Source of the DNA: Planctomycetaceae bacterium
GTDB taxonomy: Bacteria > Planctomycetota > Planctomycetia > Planctomycetales > Planctomycetaceae
DNA: 46,687 nucleotides
Direction of reading: 5' to 3'
Assembly (NCBI GenBank): GCA_020426515.1
Contig: JAGQPW010000025.1
Span: 1-46,687, forward strand
Shown here: in pieces, positions 35,513-43,906 of the stretch
How the letters are laid out: every line of letters starts with the position of its first letter
How positions within the stretch are numbered: position 1 is the stretch's first letter
Position numbers and translations under genes: made by a program
Notes under the pieces: generated by a model
What the model was told of the DNA's origin: nothing
Seen by the model: the letters and a program-made list of their open reading frames with translations, nothing else
Database searches by the model: none

Positions 35513-36049
35513 GTGAGTTCCGGATCAACACACAAACAGAAGCTCGACGTTCAAATCCGCTGGTTAATCCGGCGCGATATGCCCGAGGTTCTGCAAATTG
35601 AACAGGGCAGTTTCGTTTCCCCCTGGACCGACGAGGACTTCCTCTGTTGTCTGCGGCAGCGAAACTGTATTGGCATGGTCGCAGAGGCCGAGCAGCAGAT
35701 CGTGGGGTTCATGATCTATGAACTGCACAAGACGCGGCTGCAGATTCTCAACTTCGCCGTCGCTCCTGAGTTCCGACGATCGACGATCGGATCGCAGATG
35801 ATTCTGCGGCTCATCGACAAACTCTCGCAGCAACGTCGCAACGAGATTCTGCTGGAAGTCCGCGAGCGGAATCTGGACGCCCAACTGTTCTACCGCAAAC
35901 AAGGCTTTCGAGCGATCAGTGTGCTTCGAGCACACTACGACGACACCGAGGAAGACGCCTACATCCTGCGTTACCGGCTGGATGCCACGCATGATGAAGC
36001 ATCGCCGTTTGCTCCGAACAATCGAATTTCCGAGTACGACGCAGCATAG
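35513..36049 (+). CDS. rimI: Ribosomal protein S18 alanine N-acetyltransferase-like GNAT
   Basis: The 178-aa GNAT protein starts at GTG 35513 with a strong GGAGG six bases upstream. The RimI pattern is seen: RRDMPEVLQIEQGSFVSPWT, then LQILNFAVAPEFRRSTIGSQM (split acetyl-CoA motif), then LEVRERNLDAQLFYRKQGF. The usual RGRGIG loop reads RRSTIG, which lacks one glycine and may affect CoA binding. A C-terminal tail of about 25 residues extends past the family core. It likely acetylates the N-terminus of S18 or other proteins in the cytoplasm. Confidence 0.88.
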   Translation: MSSGSTHKQKLDVQIRWLIRRDMPEVLQIEQGSFVSPWTDEDFLCCLRQRNCIGMVAEAEQQIVGFMIYELHKTRLQILNFAVAPEFRRSTIGSQMILRLIDKLSQQRRNEILLEVRERNLDAQLFYRKQGFRAISVLRAHYDDTEEDAYILRYRLDATHDEASPFAPNNRISEYDAA

Positions 36050-36072
36050 CTCCGCCTGACTGAAGTCCCCCC

Positions 36073-36120
36073 CCAACGCCGGCATCGGTCCATTGGACCG
36101 GGGTCGGCGTTGTTTATTTT
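36073..36120 (+). terminator. Rho-independent terminator of rimI
   Basis: An outer stem caacgccg (36074-36081) / cggcgttg (36105-36112) encloses the perfect inner palindrome cggtcca-t-tggaccg (36086-36100). It is followed by TTTATTTT. It lies 24 bases past the rimI stop and overlaps the end of the convergent kinase gene. Confidence 0.85.
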
Positions 36121-38510
36121 CCGGCGGGACTGGTCAGTGCCGGCATTCGGTCGGTCGTCGACGCCGAGGCGTCTCGTGGGCGAGCCGGTGAGTAGTACTT
36201 GGAGTATGAGTCGTACCCCAGTCCATCTTCCGCAGCCGTCGCATCATCCAGATCGTTGGCCACCACACCCAGGACTCGCACTCCGTGAGCCTGCAGCGTC
36301 TCGCGTGTTCGCACCTGACTGGCGCGCTTGTTCTTGAGCATTCGCACCACAAGCAGCATCCCGTCGGCGTGTGGTGAGATAATGCAGGGATCGCTCACAG
36401 CCAGGACAGGGGGCGAATCAAGCACGATGATGTCGAAGTCCTGACGTGCCCGCTTGAGCAGCTGCGGCAGAACCTGTGTCGACAGCAATTCGGCCGGATT
36501 CTCCGGGCACAGACCAGCGGTCATGACCGACAAACCTGAAATTGGCGTCGACCGCACGGCGGTTTCCCATTCCACTTCCTTCATCAGGACATCGGTCAGC
36601 CCCAGTTCCTGTGGCAAGCCAAACAATTCGTGTTGGGTTGGACGCCGCAAGTCGCAATCAATCAGCAACACCTTCTTACCAGACTGTGCAATGGCGATCG
36701 CCAGATTACCGGCGCTCGTACTCTTGCCGTCGCCCGGCTCGGCACTGCTGACCTGAACAACCTGCTCCCCCTGCTTCAGACTGAAGAACAACGTAGTCCG
36801 CACCGAACGGAAGGCTTCCGCTTCACGCGACCCGGGGCGATGGTAGTAACACAATGCCGGATGGATGGATGTGCCACGAGCCAGTCGCTCGACGTCGGGA
36901 CTGGAAACAAACGTCGGCACAGAACCGAGAACCTGCTGTCCCGTCACTTCGCGGACTTCATCGAGACTCTTCAGACGTGAGTCATTCCATTCACGGAAGT
37001 AAGCCAGGCAGAACACAAGGCCCATCCCCAGGATCATGTAAGCCCCGACGATCTTGGCCACACGCTTCAGCGACCGCTCAATGCGTACCTGAGAAATCTG
37101 CTTGAGCCGGTAACCTTCCTGCTCCTGAACCATGTCGTAGTCTGCGAGCTGGGCGAACACCAGTTCGGCCTGTTTCTTCAATCGCGCAATGTCATCTTTC
37201 CGGCGGCCATCTTCCACTTCGAACATCTCTGCATCCTTGGCGCGATGTTGAGCATCTCCGTGCAGCAGCGCGAGTTTTTCGTCATCGGCTTCGATTTCCT
37301 GCAACTGTTCCTTGAGCATTTGCTCGTACACAGTGACCATGTCGGCAGCCCCACCGGAAGTCCCCTGGGATGAGATGGCACTCCCCTGCTCCAGAACGGG
37401 CGGTGTAAGTCCCTGCCGACGATAGAAATCCAGAATTGTCTCGATCTGTCGTCGAACATTGCGTACCGAGGTGTGATCGGGCCCCAACGTATGCAGCATG
37501 CGCTGCTCCAGCAGACGGGCCGTTAGCAGTTGTCCATCGAGTGCCGCCTTGGCAGGCGGCCCCGTCAGAGCAGCTCCACCGCCTCCTCCTCCGCCGCCGC
37601 TGCCAGAATTCGTCGCGGTTCCTGTCGAGAGAGAGTGCAGCACCCAGAACTCCAACACTTCGCGGGACTGGGATTCGCTGATCATGCGTTCCAGTGTTGC
37701 CAGCTTCGCTTGAATGCCAGCCCGTCGACGCATGTTGTCGCGCTGCGCCTTTTCCAGTTCGGCCACTTCCGCTTCGTATCGGTTCTGTGCCGGAGCCGCC
37801 ATCCCGTTGACCGTAACAACTGGTGACGCCTTGAGCAGTACAGGGGAGCTTTGTCGGAACTCCTGATACGACTGTTCGGCCTTACGAACCTGATCTTCCA
37901 ACTCCTTCTGCTGCTTCAGCAACAGGTTGTAAACCTGCTGCGAACCGTCGGCACGCGTCTCATCAAGATAATCGCGGTACGCTTCCACAATGGCCTGCAC
38001 GACCTTGCGGCCAATCGCTTTGTCAGGATGCGAATAGGCAATTTCCAGAATGTTGTCGAAGGAGCTTTCCTGCCCGGAACTTCGCGAAGCCGAAAGATCC
38101 TCGGAGAGGCTCTTGTAGGGATCGTATCCATTGGCCAGTTCGGGAATGTCCTTGAGTCCATGATCATTGAACGCGCGGGCGATGATGGCATCGGTCCGCA
38201 GCAATTTCAGATGGTCGGCACGATCACCGTACCGATTCGCCTCACCATCACCGGTGGGAACGCGAGCTTTCTTGGACACGAGGATCTGCGTCGACGCCGT
38301 GTAGACCGGGCCAAGCATCGTGTACACGCCCATTCCCACGATCAGTCCCAGCATTCCGCCAATGGCGAGCGGTTTCCAGATCGACATCAGGAACCGGCCA
38401 ATGTTAATGGTGCGACCACCCAGCGAGGATGAACTTTCGCGTCCGGAAAGCATTCCGAACGGGGCGAAATCAAATTCCGCTTCTTGCTGTTGGGGAGGAA
38501 TCGGTGACAC
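36114..38510 (-). CDS. Wzc-like polysaccharide tyrosine autokinase
   Basis: The 798-aa protein joins a Wzz/PCP chain-length domain to a BY-kinase. TM1 is about residues 47-68. A periplasmic part rich in coiled coil (QQKELEDQVRKAEQSYQEF) includes a poly-glycine tract near residue 305. TM2 follows near 505-520 (YMILGMGLVFCLAYF). The cytoplasmic kinase has Walker A SSAEPGDGKSTSAGN, Walker A' VLLIDCDLRRP, and Walker B IIVLDSPPVL. The C-terminus carries a tyrosine cluster (GYDSYSKYYSP). It controls export and length of an exopolysaccharide. Start is GTG 38510. It lies 65 bases after the epimerase gene on the same strand. Confidence 0.93.
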   Translation of the reverse strand: MSPIPPQQQEAEFDFAPFGMLSGRESSSSLGGRTINIGRFLMSIWKPLAIGGMLGLIVGMGVYTMLGPVYTASTQILVSKKARVPTGDGEANRYGDRADHLKLLRTDAIIARAFNDHGLKDIPELANGYDPYKSLSEDLSASRSSGQESSFDNILEIAYSHPDKAIGRKVVQAIVEAYRDYLDETRADGSQQVYNLLLKQQKELEDQVRKAEQSYQEFRQSSPVLLKASPVVTVNGMAAPAQNRYEAEVAELEKAQRDNMRRRAGIQAKLATLERMISESQSREVLEFWVLHSLSTGTATNSGSGGGGGGGGAALTGPPAKAALDGQLLTARLLEQRMLHTLGPDHTSVRNVRRQIETILDFYRRQGLTPPVLEQGSAISSQGTSGGAADMVTVYEQMLKEQLQEIEADDEKLALLHGDAQHRAKDAEMFEVEDGRRKDDIARLKKQAELVFAQLADYDMVQEQEGYRLKQISQVRIERSLKRVAKIVGAYMILGMGLVFCLAYFREWNDSRLKSLDEVREVTGQQVLGSVPTFVSSPDVERLARGTSIHPALCYYHRPGSREAEAFRSVRTTLFFSLKQGEQVVQVSSAEPGDGKSTSAGNLAIAIAQSGKKVLLIDCDLRRPTQHELFGLPQELGLTDVLMKEVEWETAVRSTPISGLSVMTAGLCPENPAELLSTQVLPQLLKRARQDFDIIVLDSPPVLAVSDPCIISPHADGMLLVVRMLKNKRASQVRTRETLQAHGVRVLGVVANDLDDATAAEDGLGYDSYSKYYSPARPRDASASTTDRMPALTSPAGK

Positions 38511-38575
38511 GGCAGTGATCCTGGCAGGTTGGCAAACGGCAATCAGAAATGTGACGAACGTGGCAAAGACGGTGC

Positions 38576-39547
38576 TTAGTGATGGACAACCACGGGCGTC
38601 TGTTGCTGCTGTTGATAGAAGTCGAGAGTTGCTTTCAATCCGTCATGCAGAGCAAACCGGGGGACGTACCCCAGGTCGCGCTCGGTCCGCGAAATATCTG
38701 CAGAGGAGTGCAGCACATCGCCATTGCGCGGAGGACGGAACTCCGGACTGAAGGGCTGATTCATCAGGTCGCAAATCATTCGCAGCAGTTCAATCACGCT
38801 GATCGTCGTGCCACTCGCCACGTTGTAAACGTTGCCGGAAACCCCCGGCGTTGTGGCAGCCAGCAGATTGGCATCGACCACACTCTGCACATACACAAAG
38901 TCGCGTGACTGCTCTCCAGTGCCAAAAATCAGCGGCGAACGCCCATCCAGCAGCGCGGAGGCAAACAGAGGAATCACAGCGGAGTACGGACTCTTGGGGT
39001 CCTGTCGCGGACCGAAGACATTGAAGTACCGCAAACGCACCACTTCGAGATCGTAGGCGGCGGCAAAAGCCTGACAGTAGTACTCACCTGCCAGCTTGGC
39101 CGCTGCGTAGGGAGAGATGACTTCCGGGACGTAACTTTCCCGTTTGGGCATGATCGGGCAATCGCCGTAGGCACTGCTGGATGCGGCATACACTACGCGG
39201 CGAACCCCGTTGCGACGCGCGGCATCGAGCACATGGAGTGTGCCCGTCACGCAGTCGGCATGAGTACGGAGGGGCTGCTCCAGACTCAATGGCACCGAAG
39301 CCAGAGCCGCCTGATGGAAGACGATCTCCGTCCCGGCAACTGCTTCGTCGACCATGTTCGGATCGCAGATGTCCCCTTCGATGAATTCAATCTGATCGGC
39401 AATGTGTCCGAAGTTGGCCCGTGAGCCGGTACTCAAATTGTCCAGCACGCGAACTCGCGCTCCCTGTTCAACCAGACGAGTGGCGATGTGGGAACCAATG
39501 AAACCGGCCCCGCCGGTGACGAGACATGTGGTCTTGGAAAAATCCAT
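38576..39547 (-). CDS. NAD-dependent nucleotide-sugar epimerase
   Basis: About 323 aa from ATG 39547, with AGAGA upstream. It is an extended short-chain dehydrogenase: [12 protein letters not shown] (GxxGxxG), a later [16 protein letters not shown] region, the catalytic YAAAK ([14 protein letters not shown]) and [12 protein letters not shown]. The family pattern is closest to UDP-glucose/GlcNAc 4-epimerases such as WbpP. It produces a nucleotide sugar used by the polysaccharide pathway that the downstream autokinase regulates. A C-terminal glutamine run (QQQQQ) is odd but harmless. Confidence 0.92.
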   Translation of the reverse strand: MDFSKTTCLVTGGAGFIGSHIATRLVEQGARVRVLDNLSTGSRANFGHIADQIEFIEGDICDPNMVDEAVAGTEIVFHQAALASVPLSLEQPLRTHADCVTGTLHVLDAARRNGVRRVVYAASSSAYGDCPIMPKRESYVPEVISPYAAAKLAGEYYCQAFAAAYDLEVVRLRYFNVFGPRQDPKSPYSAVIPLFASALLDGRSPLIFGTGEQSRDFVYVQSVVDANLLAATTPGVSGNVYNVASGTTISVIELLRMICDLMNQPFSPEFRPPRNGDVLHSSADISRTERDLGYVPRFALHDGLKATLDFYQQQQQTPVVVHH

Positions 39548-39917
39548 GAGTTTCTCTGTGCCTGCTTGTTCACGTGAATTCGCCAGCCCATCGACCGACG
39601 CACTTCGCCGCCAAAACGATGGTTCTCCTGGAAACCTACCACCAGTTTGCCGGTGATGCCGGAAAGGAACATCAGGGATGCTGAGTTCTGGCAACTGTTT
39701 GTGTCGATTAAACGCCTCACGACGGGCTCGCGATCAGTGCCGTGCCACCGGCAGAGCACAGAAACCTGGCATCACAATCGAAAACGTCGGCAAATCCGTC
39801 GCGATCGCAAATCAGCGGGAACTTTTCTGGACTGGTTGAACTCAAAACCTCATGGTGAGGACAGGGGACCGTTTTGGATGGGCCCCTTCGGATGCCCGCA
39901 GTACCGAGGAGCACAGA
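39548..39917. other. Divergent intergenic stretch between epimerase and VIT/VWA gene
   Basis: No credible gene. It probably holds both promoters, but I find no clear hexamer pair. Short upstream extensions of both neighbours run into it without resemblance. Confidence 0.5.
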
Positions 39918-42176
39918 ATGTTCGGTCGAAACATTTGGGGATTGGTCGGACTCGTGAGTCTGTTGGTTGTTCAATCCGCCTCGGCTCAAGGAGTCCTCAT
40001 CTGGGATCGTCCGATTCCCCTTCCGCGTCCGTTTCGCCCTGCTCCGCCTGAAGCCAACTACAAAGTCAGCCAGATCTCCATTGATGCCCGGCTGCAGGAT
40101 CAGGTCGCCGATGTGCAGGTTTCGCAGACTTTCCACAATTGCGGCAGCAATACCATCGAAGCCCGGTTTACGTTCCCGCTGCCTTACGACGGAGCCATCG
40201 ACCAGTTGACACTCATGGTGGATGGACAGGAACTGACCGGCAAACTGCTGAGCAAGGAGGAAGCCCGAAAACGCTACGAAGCGATCGTTCGTTCCCAGCG
40301 CGACCCGGCACTGCTGGAATGGATCGGGAGCGGTCTGTTCCAGACCAGTGTGTTTCCGATTCCCGGCGGTGAGTCCCGCACAGTGACACTGCACTACTCG
40401 CAGTTGCTCCGCAAGGACCACGAACTGACTGAGTTTCGATTTCCCCTGAGCGCCGCCAGGTACTCCTCGCAGCCACTGGAATCGCTGGACATACGCATCT
40501 CCATTTCCAGCAAATCGGCCCTGAAGAACATCTACTCCCCCACACACAACGTTCAGATCAAACACGGTGGCAAGCGTCAGGCCACGGTCGCCCATCACGC
40601 CAAGAACATCGTCCCGACTTCTGACTTCCGACTCTTCTTTGACGCGAAAGACAGTGAAGTCGCGGTCAGCCTGTTGAGCTACCGCAATCCGGACGACAAG
40701 GAGGACGGCTACTTCCTGCTGCTCGCCAGTCCGGAAATGAAGACTGATGATGCAGAACGTCCTGCCAAGACCGTGCTGTTCGTCGTCGATAAATCGGGCA
40801 GCATGTCCGGCAAGAAAATCGAACAGGCCCGCGAAGCACTAAAGTTCGTCCTCAACAATCTTCGCAAGAACGACCTGTTCAATATCGTTGCCTACGATTC
40901 GAAGGTCGAGACCTTTCGACCGGAACTGGAGCGATTCAACAAGACCTCGCGCGAAGAAGCACTGGCCTATGTCGATGGTTTGTATGCCGGAGGCGGTACG
41001 AATATTCACGACGCCCTGACACAGAGCTTCTCGATGCTTCAGGATCCGCATCGCCCCACCTACATTTTGTTTCTGACAGACGGCAAGCCGACCAACGGAC
41101 AAACCAATGAGTCGCAGATTGCCGCTGCGGCCCGCAAGGCGAACTCCGTGCATGCCCGACTGATGTCGATTGGCGTAGGCTACGATGTGAACAGCCGCCT
41201 GCTGGATCGGCTCTCCCGTGAAGGCTTTGGTGTCTCTGAGTATGTCACTCCCGATGAGGACATCGAGGAGCATGTCGCCAGAGTTTACAACCGCATCAGC
41301 GCCCCGGTCCTGACGAAAGCTGCACTCACCTTTGAACGGGCCAAAGGCAATGAGAAATCGATTGTCAATCGCCTCTATCCCGCCGGCACCTTTGACCTCT
41401 TTGAAGGCGAACAGCTGGTCGTCGTGGGACGCTACCGCAAACCCGGCAATGTCACAATTACGCTGACCGGCTCCCTTGGCGACCAGGAACAGACTTACAC
41501 ATTTGAAGGCGAATTCGCGAAGAAGTCGGGCAGCTCAACGCATGCGTTTGTCGAAAAGTTGTGGGCCACCCGCCGCATCGGAGAACTGATTGACGAACTC
41601 GACCTTAACGGGAAGAACTCCGAGTTGATCGAGGAACTTGTCGCACTCTCCACCCGACACGGAATTCTGACTCCCTACACATCATTCCTGGCCGATGAAA
41701 CGGTGACACCCAGCCTCGCCGGAGGGAGCGATGGAATGCGTCGGAATCGAGCCCTCGCCAACGACCGGTTGAGCTCGCTCGAATCGGTCACCGGCCAGTC
41801 GGCCTTTGAACAGCGACAGCTCAAGCAAAGCTTCCGCAACGCCGCCCAAGCCCCGCAGGGGGGACTTGGGGGAATCGCGCCATCCTCCCCGGTGACTGAC
41901 AGCGCACAGCCGCAGTCCGCCCCCGTGAACGAAGTGATTCGCAACACCGGCGTACAGACGTTGTACAAGCGCGGCCAACTCGTCGTCACTCCGGAAACGG
42001 CCGATCTGGATCTGGAACAGGACAAGTCCTCTATCCAGAAGATCGCCCGATATTCCGACGAGTACTTCGCTCTCGTCTCCAGCAACACGGCGGCAGAAAA
42101 CGAACTGCTCAGTCAGCAGCAGCCAGATGAACACCTCCTGGTGAAGTTACGCGATCAGGTCTATCTGATTGAGTAA
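39918..42176 (+). CDS. Secreted VIT + VWA domain protein
   Basis: About 752 aa from ATG 39918, which has GAGGAG upstream. A signal peptide (LVGLVSLLVVQSASAQG) precedes a VIT domain (about 45-175, VSQTFHNCGSNTIEARFTFP). A von Willebrand A domain follows (about 280-460) with a complete metal site (Asp291-x-Ser-x-Ser in DKSGSMSG, plus FLTDGKPT). The rest is beta-rich and ends in a low-complexity QQP stretch. This VIT-VWA pair resembles inter-alpha-trypsin inhibitor heavy chains and is common in planctomycetes. It likely acts in the periplasm or at the surface in protein contacts; the exact role is unknown. Confidence 0.93.
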   Translation: MFGRNIWGLVGLVSLLVVQSASAQGVLIWDRPIPLPRPFRPAPPEANYKVSQISIDARLQDQVADVQVSQTFHNCGSNTIEARFTFPLPYDGAIDQLTLMVDGQELTGKLLSKEEARKRYEAIVRSQRDPALLEWIGSGLFQTSVFPIPGGESRTVTLHYSQLLRKDHELTEFRFPLSAARYSSQPLESLDIRISISSKSALKNIYSPTHNVQIKHGGKRQATVAHHAKNIVPTSDFRLFFDAKDSEVAVSLLSYRNPDDKEDGYFLLLASPEMKTDDAERPAKTVLFVVDKSGSMSGKKIEQAREALKFVLNNLRKNDLFNIVAYDSKVETFRPELERFNKTSREEALAYVDGLYAGGGTNIHDALTQSFSMLQDPHRPTYILFLTDGKPTNGQTNESQIAAAARKANSVHARLMSIGVGYDVNSRLLDRLSREGFGVSEYVTPDEDIEEHVARVYNRISAPVLTKAALTFERAKGNEKSIVNRLYPAGTFDLFEGEQLVVVGRYRKPGNVTITLTGSLGDQEQTYTFEGEFAKKSGSSTHAFVEKLWATRRIGELIDELDLNGKNSELIEELVALSTRHGILTPYTSFLADETVTPSLAGGSDGMRRNRALANDRLSSLESVTGQSAFEQRQLKQSFRNAAQAPQGGLGGIAPSSPVTDSAQPQSAPVNEVIRNTGVQTLYKRGQLVVTPETADLDLEQDKSSIQKIARYSDEYFALVSSNTAAENELLSQQQPDEHLLVKLRDQVYLIE

Positions 42177-42193
42177 TCGACTCGTTGCTCAGT

Positions 42194-42227
42194 TCAACCT
42201 CCCGGACCGGCAGAGGCGGGAGGTTGA
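42194..42227. terminator. Terminator hairpin between convergent genes
   Basis: The perfect 11-bp stem tcaacctcccg (42194-42204) / cgggaggttga (42217-42227) has a 12-base loop. It lies 17 bases after the VIT/VWA stop and before the end of the convergent coiled-coil gene. There is no T-run. Confidence 0.65.
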
Positions 42228-42250
42228 GGATGAATGCCTCGTTCACCAGT

Positions 42251-43846
42251 TCAAAATCCATCGCCCGTCGTGAATCCCCGCGGCTTGGGAGATGCGGTCC
42301 GAACTGGTGGAGCAGGTTGTGTCGGACGCGGTTGTCTCACTGGTGGAGTGTTTGTTCGCTGCCACTGTGGCCTTGGAGTGTCCATGCGCTGGGCACCTCG
42401 CTGTCGTGATGGATACGAACGTCGCTCTACGCTTCTTTGAGCCGCTGCTTGCAGAGCCACACCAGCCGCTTCCACCATCGCATGCATCAACACCTGGGTC
42501 ATGGGATGTGCGAGCACCTGCGTGGCATTCACGGCCATACCTTGCGCCGACTCCTCCAGCCATGTCGGCTCGAACTGCTGAGCCTGTCGCAACTGATCCC
42601 ACAAAGCCTCCCTGCTGAGGGCACGCTGGCGATACTGGTCGAGTTGCTTCCGCAGTGCCAGGCTCGATTCAAACTGCGATCGCGGTGAGTCGAAGTTGGC
42701 CTGCTGAAATCGACGCACCACAAACTCCAGTCCCCCCACCTGGTCCTCGGCCAGTCGGCAGCGTTCCTGCTGCCGAGCCAGTTCCGGTTGCACGCGATTG
42801 ATCTCGTCCGTCAGCGCACGGATTCGCTGCACCAGCTCATCGTCAATCGGCTCGGGCGTACGGGCGGCCTGCTGTTCGAGAATTTCTGTCCGGGCACGCT
42901 CCAGAAACTGTCGAAAGCGAGTCAACGCTTCCTGATAAAACGGCCCCTGACTCTGTTCCAGTTCGAGGAGTTTCTGTTCGACGCCGTGCAGCAGACTGCG
43001 CTGCTCTCCCACCAGCGTAACCAGTTGATCACGGCGGGCTCCCAGTTCATCCCCCGCCTGCAACACCTGCGTCAGTCCCATCGCATCTGCGGCCCGCTGT
43101 TCAAACGCTTCCACCGCCGCCATCTGCGGATGAAACACCGCAGCTCGCCGCTCAATTTCTTCTCTCACCAGTTGCGGGGCCGACGTGAGAAACTGATAAC
43201 TGCGGAATGCCCTGGGGTAATCGATCAACCTCGCGACCCAGCGGTCCAGTCGTTTTGTGAGACCGCGACGAGCATAAGTCTCCGTCCCGTAGCCGCTCTG
43301 CAACAGATACTGAAACAAGCTGCTCTGCTGGTAATCGGGAAGGTTCTCCGCTGCGTCCTGTTCCAGTTCCCGCAGCCGCTGTTCGTTTCGGGACAGCTCC
43401 GATTCGGCTGCGATGGCTGTTGCCGAAAGCTGGCGAAACTCGATATCCGCCGCCAGTTGATCCGCGAGTTGCCTCGACAGCAGTTCTCGCTCGCGGACCT
43501 TTTCCGAGAGTTGCGCCGTCACCCCGGCCAACTCACCTTCGAGTCGTTCACACTCCTGCCGCAAACGGTCGCGCTGTCCGACGAGAACGTCCTGCTGTCG
43601 CTCCTTGCGGCTGAGGATTTGCTGCAGGTCATCTCGAACCTCGGCGAACGTCACTTCAATTCGTTCGCGGGAGATCTCTGGTAAGTAGTGTCGGGCCAGA
43701 TCAAGAATTGCTGCGCCGCGATCAGAAACCAGTCGTCGCAGCTGTGTGTCCGCTGCCTGATGTTCCCCTCTCAGTGTTGCCGCGTCGGCCCGCAACTCGT
43801 CCAGTTCGGAACGCAGTTCACGAAGGATCGAATCACCTGTAGGCAT
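42251..43846 (-). CDS. Long coiled-coil protein of unknown function
   Basis: About 531 aa from ATG 43846; a TTG at 43888 is an alternative. Most of the protein (residues ~5-170 and 255-430) is predicted coiled coil, rich in Arg, Glu, Gln and Leu (LRELRSELDELRADAATLRG; RQECERLEGELAGVTAQLSE). The C-terminal 60 residues are Pro/Arg/Gln-rich and disordered (RPQWQRTNTPPVRQPRPTQ). No ATPase, membrane or catalytic motif is seen. It could be a structural or scaffold protein. It is unrecognised. The kelch-symporter gene ends 61 bases upstream on the same strand. Confidence 0.7.
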   Translation of the reverse strand: MPTGDSILRELRSELDELRADAATLRGEHQAADTQLRRLVSDRGAAILDLARHYLPEISRERIEVTFAEVRDDLQQILSRKERQQDVLVGQRDRLRQECERLEGELAGVTAQLSEKVRERELLSRQLADQLAADIEFRQLSATAIAAESELSRNEQRLRELEQDAAENLPDYQQSSLFQYLLQSGYGTETYARRGLTKRLDRWVARLIDYPRAFRSYQFLTSAPQLVREEIERRAAVFHPQMAAVEAFEQRAADAMGLTQVLQAGDELGARRDQLVTLVGEQRSLLHGVEQKLLELEQSQGPFYQEALTRFRQFLERARTEILEQQAARTPEPIDDELVQRIRALTDEINRVQPELARQQERCRLAEDQVGGLEFVVRRFQQANFDSPRSQFESSLALRKQLDQYRQRALSREALWDQLRQAQQFEPTWLEESAQGMAVNATQVLAHPMTQVLMHAMVEAAGVALQAAAQRSVERRSYPSRQRGAQRMDTPRPQWQRTNTPPVRQPRPTQPAPPVRTASPKPRGFTTGDGF

Positions 43847-43906
43847 GGCGGAGAGGTGCGGGCAGAGTGTGATGAGAAATCCGTTCAATCGTCCCCATCA
43901 TAGTCA

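Noticed and set aside
42788..43684. 298-aa plus-strand open frame
   Set aside because: Antisense to the coiled-coil protein; composition is a mirror of that gene.
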